Under the pieces are notes generated by a model. The model made no database searches, was not told the DNA's origin, and saw only the letters and a list, made by a program, of their open reading frames with translations. 11,826 nt of DNA, taken from an uncultured Eubacteriales bacterium (GTDB taxonomy: Bacteria > Bacillota > Clostridia > Peptostreptococcales > Anaerovoracaceae). Positions 5,590 to 11,826 of the stretch are shown here, piece by piece (the stretch's first letter is position 1; every line of letters begins with the position of its first letter). The DNA is taken from assembly GCA_902797195.1 (NCBI GenBank), contig CADBRY010000071.1, positions 1 to 11,826 on the forward strand. The letters are read 5' to 3'. A program made the position numbers and the translations under genes.

Positions 5590-8500
5590 CTTTCCGTTGG
5601 AATCCACATAGCTGGACTTATATCCTCTGTGGTGTGGATCCTTCTTCCCTGATTCGTATGGAACGTCTCTGTAGGGATCATCTTCATTGGGAGAAACGCC
5701 GTTGCCACAGTCTGGCGAATAACCGGCAACGAATATTATGTTTCCGTTGGCATCCGTTGTCTTTATCCATCCGGTGAACTGCAGGTTCTTGTGCTTCGGA
5801 TCGGCAGGTGCCTTGATGCTTGAGGCATCCGCCGTCTGCTTGCTGATGATCACAGGTTTGCCGCTCATAGGATCGATGTAAGATACTGTTGGCGTCACCT
5901 TTGTGGGTATCTGGGAATATGTGGCGACCATGACGTAGTTGCCGTTTTCGTCATAGTTGACGACCCATCCCGCAAACTTCACATTCTTATGTGACGGATC
6001 AGCCGGTTTATCGGTCTGTTTTTCTGCAGCGGTTTTGGCCAGGTTATGAGTGTTATATCTGGTCGACTTCACAACCATCTTGCCCTTGGGATTCATTGGA
6101 TCTACATAGATCACGTCCTCTCCGTTGGGCTTGACCTCATTATATGTGTTCGTCACAGTCACCTTCATGTCGTTGTTTCCGTCTGTGGTGACTTCGCCCA
6201 CTGCAACCTGGTATCCCTGAGGCACTTCGTACTCTTCCACTGTGTAGGTCACAGGTTTGCCCTTCACTCTTATGGGCAACCCTGTCCATGTGGCCGTCAT
6301 TGCCTTATCAGGATTTGCGGCATCGAACTTCACGGTCTCATCCTTCTCCATGTCTTCTCTGGCCTTGCCGTTCAGCTGGATCAGGCGGAACTTCACGTCA
6401 CCTCTGGTATCCTTGTGGTTTGCATCACCTGCCCACTTCTTGGTCACTGTCAGAGTGCAGGTTCCTCCCGAAGCGAGGGTATTTCTTATGACAAATGGGT
6501 TTGCATCGGTTCCCTCGCCGGTTATGCTGACTGTGTATCCGTAAGAAGTGGTGTCTTTTCCGTTGCCTCCGTCAAGTTCTGTTGACTCATCCGCATCAAG
6601 TTCGACCACGCTGTAAACGATAGGTTCGCCATTTTCATTCTTTGGCAGGTTCTTGAAGGTGTAGACCCCGCTGTTCCAGCCTGAGCCCTCTTCTTTGTCC
6701 GTGATGGTAGTCTTAGCGACAGTGTCTTTTCCGGCCTTGAGCAGTATCTTGATGTGGTCTGGTCTCAAGCCATCCTCATCATTATCGTCAATCCAGATCT
6801 TCTGAACACTTATATCCGTCGTATCGGGAGTGCGGATATTTGTAACTTCAAACTCACCGGGCGCCGTCTGTGTCACTACAGACTCATATCCCTCCGGAGC
6901 TTTCTCGTTACCATTCTCATCTACTTCCTTGACCCAGTAGATGACAGCCTTGTCCACAGTGTTTTCGACCTCAATCTTCTCGTAGTAGGTCTTTTCACCA
7001 TCTACTGCTTCGTCTTCCGATGCATTATAAGTGTCTCCGGCCTCATCATATTCGAACCAGCCCTTTTCGGAGGGATCATCGTCTGCCCCAGGGCTTACCT
7101 CCTGATAGCTTGTCTCCGGCTGGCCATTTGCCTCCGAGATGACTTCAGGAAGATTTTCCCAGGTCGCGCTTCCCGCATCCTCGCCATCCTTGGCGCCGGT
7201 ATTCTTTTCAACCTTCACGATGCTGTCAGGAACAGCCTCTTCCGTTCCGTCGGCTCCCACCTTGCGATAAAGTCTGAAGTATACGTCATCTCTCTTGCCA
7301 TCACGGTCATTGCCGTCCTGCCATATTTTTATGGCAGAAACTTCGTTGATGTTCCGGTTGTATGTATTGGTGACCTGGAAGGCTGCGGCGCCATCCGTTG
7401 TCTTTCCATCGGTACCTTCAGTCTGTTCAATGCTTGTGGTATATCCGGGGATAACATCCTCATATACCTGCCAGGTGAGCTCTGTGCCGTCAAGGCTCTT
7501 GGGCAGTCCTGTCCAGGTTGCCGACGTGTTTCCAACCTTGATCTTCTTCTCACCGCCGTCGTAGGCAATTCCTTCTCCGGTCCGACCTATGAGGTGGAAG
7601 ACTGCGGTCTTTCTGGTCTGATCGCTGACTTCATCGTCACCTGCCCACTTCTTGGTCACGGTCACTCTGACCTTGCCCGGTGTGTAGCTGTTTCTGACTG
7701 TGAATCCATTGGATGCACTGCCGGTGATAGCCACAGTATATACATCGAATACTGTATCGCCATTCTTCTTTGGAGTATCACCGTCAGCATCCAGCTCAAC
7801 TACGCTGTATTGGATGACTGCGCCGTTGGCATCTGTCTTAGGCAGATCCTTGAAGACATCCTTTCTGTTGTTGTCATCGTTGAGGACAAGGTCATCCACG
7901 TTCTCGCCGTCGATCTTGGCCCTTTCATCGCCTGCCATCAGACGGATCACTGCCTTGGAGTTTTCAGGTCTCTTGCCTTCCTGATCCTTATTGTCATCCC
8001 AGACCTTCCTTACAGGAATGTCGATGGTATCCGTGCCAAGAGTATTTATGATGACATAAGGCTTGTCCTCAGTACCCTCGCCGGAAACTTCGCCCTGGGT
8101 ATATCCCGCCGGGATGCTTGCTGCAAGCTCTTCGACAGTGTAGGTTATGGCATCGCCGTTCTTATCGAACTTGGGCAGGTTGGGCCAGCTTATGGTTCCA
8201 GCGTCAGTCTTCACAGCAACATTCTTATTTGCGGTGATGGTCTGGGTGCTGGTGACAGTCTTCGCCTGTCCGCCTACAGTCGTCTCGTAGTCTGCAACAT
8301 CCTTTGAGGCACCGTCGATGGTCTGTATCAGCTTGAACTGTACGTCCCCACGACCGTCCTTGGCATCTCCATCCTTATCCCACTGCTTCTGGGCGTAGAT
8401 GGTGATCTTATCCTTATTGGTGTTGGTGATCAGGAATGGATCATCCGTCGTTCCCTTGCCGCTTACGTTGCTGGCTGTAAACTTGGCATCTGTTCCCGTT

Positions 8501-11500
8501 CCATCCGGCGTCTCCGTTACGGTGTATACGATCTCCTTGCCGTAGTTACCAGACTGAGGATCAAGGTCATACTTCTTCAGTTTGTCCGCTCCTGCATTGT
8601 CCGTTCCGGTGTTGGTGAACTTGTACGTCGCTGATGAATCCGCATTATTGAAGTCACCCTTGGCAAAGGTATGCTCAGCTACCTTGCTTCCGCCTGCGGA
8701 CAATTCGAACTTCACATCATCCGTTGCCTTTCCAACCCAGGTCTTCTTGACGGTAATCTCAGCATCCGCCTGCTTGATGATGTTCTTGATCTCGCCGCCG
8801 CTGTAGAGGGCAGTGGTCTCATCGGCCTTGGTTTCATCCACAGCACTGCTGTTGTCGTACTGTGTGGTATGGGTGCTGATCTCCTTTTCAGTTACCTTGT
8901 ACTGATACTCGACCTTATCATCAGCATCGGGATCCACGTACTTGGCAAGTCCCTTTATCTTGAATGTCTTGTCTTTGCCGCCTTCCTGAGTCCAATCGAC
9001 GTGGTAATCCTCACCCTCCGTCAGTGCCTTCCAGTTGGCCTCAACGGAAGCATCCTTGCCCGGATCCAGTCTCTTCACCACAAAGGTGATCTCTGCGCTG
9101 TTGTTGTGGGCATCAGGATTCGGATCGATCCAGGTCTTTGTGCCTGTGATCGTGGCGGTCTCATAGGTGTTGACCAGCGTCACCAGATTTCCTCCAAGGA
9201 GGTTTACAGGTGTTGATGCAAAGCTGTAGCCCGGAATCTTCACAGGCATGGTTGAACCTTCCCGGACCTTATCTTTGCCGACGGTTTCTCCGCCTGTTCC
9301 GGCCTGCCTTGGCTGAACTGTATCTCCGCCCGCTATCTCATATCCGCTCTGGATTATCCTGTACTTTATGGGATCTCCATTGGCATCACGTGCCGCAAGT
9401 CCCTTCCAGGTGTCGTCGCCCCAGTTGTTTGGATCGCCGTCAACATTTTTGCTGGGATCCAGGGTTATTGAAGACTGAACATCTGTGCCGTCTGCCTTCT
9501 TCGTCACATCGACCCATTCGTCGCCGATCTTTTGCTGCAGCGTGACGGTAACATTAGCGGGACGTTCCTTGCTTACATTGATGCCGGATCTATCCGTTCC
9601 CGTGGTCTCGTCCATATCCGTGTCGTTGACCCAAGACAGACGCACAGGCTTATCCACCGTCTCCGCAGGCACTCTGTTGGTGAAGACGTAGTAATCGGCA
9701 TCGTTGCTTGCCTTCTCCCACTTGACCTGAAGGTCACCGGTGTCTGCGTCTATGAGGATCGCCTTAACTGTCTTTTTGGCGCCGTCATAGATGAGGTCAT
9801 CGGTGTTGTTTCCGGCAATCTCCTTGATGGTGTATGTGAGTTCGCCCTTCCTGTATTTCGCGCCTTCGGTTCCGGTTATGCTTCCATCGGTATCGGTGGC
9901 ATCTGTCCATGTCACCATATCCTTTGTGAATGTTATCGGCGCAAATGTGACATCGGCTCTTGAGTCGTTGTCTCCGCTTACCACCGCCGCCGTGCCGTTT
10001 GTGCCCAGGGCGACTCTGTTACCCGCTGCATCCAGCATCTCGAAGAGGAATTCGTCCTTTTCAAGATTTCTGGTCTGACCGGCAGGTACCTCTAAGTACT
10101 TATCTACGTCAGTGAAGCTGCTTGTCACAGCATTCGCATCATACTTGTTGTTGAACTCTACGGATTTGCTTGCAAAGTCGATATCAGTTCCGTCGAGCTT
10201 CCAGCTTGCCTCAAGGTGCGCAGGCGCTGAAGTTGTTGCAGGTACCCACTTAAGTGTGGCAACCAGAGTATGAACTCTTCCGTCGTAGCTCACGCCATTG
10301 ACTGTGCCAGGCTTTTCGAAGAGCTTGTAAGTAAACTCACGGCTGTACTTTCCGTCGCCATCGTGGTCTACATAGTTTCCGTCGTGGTCGCAGAGATCCT
10401 CTATGGTGAACTTGATCTTGTCGAAGATTACGCTGCCCTTCGACTTGTTGTCGACAAGATCGGATCCAGCCGCATTCTTCTTGCTGTCCTGAATCGTACC
10501 GTCGCCTGCAGCAGAAGTGGTATCTCCTGCAAGAACGAATTCGAATTCATTCGCCTTAAGCTTGCGTCCTTCGAGGACCTTATCTACCTTGATTTCCTCT
10601 TCGATTTCTTTATTGTTGTAAGCATTTGTAAATGAAACCTTGCTGCCACTTGCGTCAGTCCAGTTTGTTCCTCCGTCCTCAGACTTCTTAACAACCTTCC
10701 ATGCAACCTGAAGCTTTCCGGTCTTGCTGCCGTCATCTGTGACAGTGGCCTGCAACCTGTACATATTGGCATCGTAAGTGATGCCCGGCAGACTTCCGGC
10801 ATCCTCTTTGAGTTCAAAGAGATACTTACCCGGTGCAGTGAATGTAACAGCTGACATATCTACCTTTGCGGCTGCATCCTTGGCTGCCTTGGCGTTCTTA
10901 CCGGTCGATGTCAGTGCCGACGCATCCTTATAATCCGTAGCTTCCATCGCGGTATCTGCAGCATCTTTGCTCATTCCGTTCATGGTGAAGCCAAACTCCT
11001 CAGCCTTGAGGTTGCGTCCTGTCAGGGTCTTTTCAACCGCAGGAGCAGAAGCTACAGCCTTAGGATCGTAGGTGTTCGTGATGCGGAGCTTATTGTCAAT
11101 GACATCTACATCGTCACCTTCAGGCCACTCGATCTCAGCAGACAGGTTGCCGTCGGTATCGGTAACCTTAATCTTGAATGTGCTTACAGGAGCGCTGCAA
11201 ACCCATCCGTCCTCTGCCTTTTCTACGAGCTTGTACTCATATTCTCCGGCGTGGTCAAATGTGAACTCTCCGAAGTCGAATGTTTCTTGATTACCCACTC
11301 CGTTTCCTTTGACAGTAATGGTCGTCTCCATATCGGCATTGGCCGTAGCCGGAGCAGACTTATCCGTCTGAGGTGCCAGGAGGAATGTGAAGCTCTTGCC
11401 ACCGGCATCGATGATCTCCTGCGGCATGTCTTCTACCTTCTTGACGAACTCAGGCTTAATCTTCGGATATGTCGTATTCGTGACCTTAAGTCCATCGTAG

Positions 11501-11826
11501 CTTGGCGTGTACTTGCTGTTCTGTCCGGTCTCGTTCTTAACCGTGTAGACATATTCATAGCCGTCTGCGTCGTACTTGTCGTACTCGCCCGCTTCGAATG
11601 TGTCGCCATTTACTGTTCCGAACTCGAATGTGGCATCTCCGCTGACTTCGTCCCAGTCACCGTCTACAGCACCATCTACCTTAGCATCAACAGATTCACC
11701 GCCCTTGCTTACGCTCTCGCGCCAGAGTTCGACATCGATTGTTGTATTAACATGCTCGGAATCCTCTCCGCCTTTCCATACCTTGGAGCCGGAGATCGGA
11801 ATCTTCTTCTCGAGCTTGTTGGTGAC
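5476..11826 (-). CDS. Giant Cna_B/pilin-type multidomain surface protein (5' end outside window)
   Basis: Open from the window edge (11826) to TAA 5478-5476: 2116 residues, lacking the N-terminus and signal peptide. Residue numbers here count from the in-frame Met at 11427, which is not a start, since 133 codons upstream are also open and continue the same domains. Order: end of a Cna_B domain (to 11470); four pilin-type isopeptide domains with GRNLKAEEFGF / GRKLKANEFEF marks (about -13 to 587); nine Cna_B-type domains (588-1762) with K-x-W near the start, a Y-x-V-x-E strand and a terminal (T/R)N; two repeats ending F-x-GW...ATY (1766-1907); then IVRTGEESNLFLW, a hydrophobic helix and KRREKSL. 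The family forms Lys-Asn isopeptide bonds with a catalytic Glu/Asp, making rigid, protease-resistant surface stalks or pilin-like adhesins. Only four Cys are present. Ligand unknown; a host- or cell-binding tip would be upstream of the window. A promoter overlaps the stop codon. Confidence 0.93.
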   Translation of the reverse strand, partial: VTNKLEKKIPISGSKVWKGGEDSEHVNTTIDVELWRESVSKGGESVDAKVDGAVDGDWDEVSGDATFEFGTVNGDTFEAGEYDKYDADGYEYVYTVKNETGQNSKYTPSYDGLKVTNTTYPKIKPEFVKKVEDMPQEIIDAGGKSFTFLLAPQTDKSAPATANADMETTITVKGNGVGNQETFDFGEFTFDHAGEYEYKLVEKAEDGWVCSAPVSTFKIKVTDTDGNLSAEIEWPEGDDVDVIDNKLRITNTYDPKAVASAPAVEKTLTGRNLKAEEFGFTMNGMSKDAADTAMEATDYKDASALTSTGKNAKAAKDAAAKVDMSAVTFTAPGKYLFELKEDAGSLPGITYDANMYRLQATVTDDGSKTGKLQVAWKVVKKSEDGGTNWTDASGSKVSFTNAYNNKEIEEEIKVDKVLEGRKLKANEFEFVLAGDTTSAAGDGTIQDSKKNAAGSDLVDNKSKGSVIFDKIKFTIEDLCDHDGNYVDHDGDGKYSREFTYKLFEKPGTVNGVSYDGRVHTLVATLKWVPATTSAPAHLEASWKLDGTDIDFASKSVEFNNKYDANAVTSSFTDVDKYLEVPAGQTRNLEKDEFLFEMLDAAGNRVALGTNGTAAVVSGDNDSRADVTFAPITFTKDMVTWTDATDTDGSITGTEGAKYRKGELTYTIKEIAGNNTDDLIYDGAKKTVKAILIDADTGDLQVKWEKASNDADYYVFTNRVPAETVDKPVRLSWVNDTDMDETTGTDRSGINVSKERPANVTVTLQQKIGDEWVDVTKKADGTDVQSSITLDPSKNVDGDPNNWGDDTWKGLAARDANGDPIKYRIIQSGYEIAGGDTVQPRQAGTGGETVGKDKVREGSTMPVKIPGYSFASTPVNLLGGNLVTLVNTYETATITGTKTWIDPNPDAHNNSAEITFVVKRLDPGKDASVEANWKALTEGEDYHVDWTQEGGKDKTFKIKGLAKYVDPDADDKVEYQYKVTEKEISTHTTQYDNSSAVDETKADETTALYSGGEIKNIIKQADAEITVKKTWVGKATDDVKFELSAGGSKVAEHTFAKGDFNNADSSATYKFTNTGTDNAGADKLKKYDLDPQSGNYGKEIVYTVTETPDGTGTDAKFTASNVSGKGTTDDPFLITNTNKDKITIYAQKQWDKDGDAKDGRGDVQFKLIQTIDGASKDVADYETTVGGQAKTVTSTQTITANKNVAVKTDAGTISWPNLPKFDKNGDAITYTVEELAASIPAGYTQGEVSGEGTEDKPYVIINTLGTDTIDIPVRKVWDDNKDQEGKRPENSKAVIRLMAGDERAKIDGENVDDLVLNDDNNRKDVFKDLPKTDANGAVIQYSVVELDADGDTPKKNGDTVFDVYTVAITGSASNGFTVRNSYTPGKVRVTVTKKWAGDDEVSDQTRKTAVFHLIGRTGEGIAYDGGEKKIKVGNTSATWTGLPKSLDGTELTWQVYEDVIPGYTTSIEQTEGTDGKTTDGAAAFQVTNTYNRNINEVSAIKIWQDGNDRDGKRDDVYFRLYRKVGADGTEEAVPDSIVKVEKNTGAKDGEDAGSATWENLPEVISEANGQPETSYQEVSPGADDDPSEKGWFEYDEAGDTYNASEDEAVDGEKTYYEKIEVENTVDKAVIYWVKEVDENGNEKAPEGYESVVTQTAPGEFEVTNIRTPDTTDISVQKIWIDDNDEDGLRPDHIKILLKAGKDTVAKTTITDKEEGSGWNSGVYTFKNLPKNENGEPIVYSVVELDADESTELDGGNGKDTTSYGYTVSITGEGTDANPFVIRNTLASGGTCTLTVTKKWAGDANHKDTRGDVKFRLIQLNGKAREDMEKDETVKFDAANPDKAMTATWTGLPIRVKGKPVTYTVEEYEVPQGYQVAVGEVTTDGNNDMKVTVTNTYNEVKPNGEDVIYVDPMNPKGKMVVKSTRYNTHNLAKTAAEKQTDKPADPSHKNVKFAGWVVNYDENGNYVMVATYSQIPTKVTPTVSYIDPMSGKPVIISKQTADASSIKAPADPKHKNLQFTGWIKTTDANGNIIFVAGYSPDCGNGVSPNEDDPYRDVPYESGKKDPHHRGYKSSYVDSNGKIVRTGEESNLFLWMAIFITSILIIVSMYAWKRREKSL
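5707..6132 (-). repeat. Two tandem C-terminal F-x-GW repeats of the surface protein
   Basis: Two homologous segments of about 66-76 residues. The first runs VIYVDPMNPKGKMVV...PADPSHKNVKFAGW...YVMVATYS and the second VSYIDPMSGKPVII...APADPKHKNLQFTGW...IIFVAGYS. Shared marks are Y-(V/I)-DPM, PADP-(S/K)-HKN, F-x-GW and a closing GN-x-x-x-VA-x-YS. They resemble InlB-type B repeats (Listeria-Bacteroides repeat). They probably form a wall-spanning stalk between the Cna_B array and the anchor. Confidence 0.75.
6142..8412 (-). repeat. Duplicated triplet of Cna_B domains
   Basis: Six Cna_B domains make two sets of three in the same order. Set 1 covers 8035-8412, 7681-8034 and 7357-7680; set 2 covers 6832-7356, 6475-6831 and 6142-6474. 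First members share D-x-KDGRGDVQFKL / DRDGKRDDVYFRL; second members share VRKVWDDNKDQEGKRP / VQKIWIDDNDEDGLRP plus YSVVELDAD; third members share VTVTKKWAGD / LTVTKKWAGD. The isopeptide Lys residues are at 1014, 1141 and 1259 in set 1 and at 1367, 1543 and 1663 in set 2 (numbered from the Met at 11427). Confidence 0.7.

Noticed and set aside
6754..8307. Long plus-strand reading frame (517 codons) opposite the surface-protein gene
   Set aside because: It is antisense to well-supported Cna_B domains, has no family resemblance, and arises from the repetitive codon use of the real gene.
11425..11427. ATG at 11427 as start of the surface protein
   Set aside because: The frame is open for 133 further codons to the window edge, and those codons encode a Cna_B domain that leads without a break into the next domain.

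Overview
The window is a single-strand block: every gene I can support reads on the minus strand, so transcription runs from position 11826 toward position 1. The organism looks like a Gram-positive anaerobe of the Bacillota, probably Eubacteriales (inference). The reasons are a giant Cna_B/pilin-type surface protein with a C-terminal TG-x-E-S-N-L / membrane / Arg-Lys tail, AGGAGG-like ribosome binding sites, sigma-A-like promoters, U-tailed intrinsic terminators and moderate GC content. I cannot name a genus.

Layout in transcription order. (1) >11826-5476: the 3' part (at least 2116 codons) of a very large surface protein made of tandem isopeptide-type domains, two C-terminal repeats of the 'F-x-GW' kind, and a degenerate cell-wall sorting signal. 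(2) A 154-bp gap with a good promoter overlapping the stop codon of gene 1, then a hairpin and an intrinsic terminator. (3) 5321-4017: a saccharopine-dehydrogenase-family oxidoreductase starting at an internal GTG. (4) A 309-bp gap with degenerate repeats and a promoter. (5) 3707-2337: an unrecognised membrane protein with about 200 residues of acidic Tyr/Pro/Glu repeats, ending in a strong terminator. (6) 2268-685: a sodium:solute symporter. (7) 682-<1: an alpha/beta-hydrolase lipoprotein, start only 2 nt after the symporter stop.

The symporter and the lipoprotein hydrolase are almost certainly co-translated and may act together: an extracytoplasmic hydrolase releases a product and the symporter imports it. 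The other genes have their own promoters or terminators and need not be functionally linked. The most interesting material is inside the giant surface protein (a three-domain segmental duplication, one domain that has lost its isopeptide Lys and Glu, a foreign-looking insertion inside another domain), the terminator placed between a promoter and the dehydrogenase start, and the repeat-rich membrane protein. I saw no RNA genes, CRISPR array, insertion sequence or recognisable new multi-gene defence-like system.
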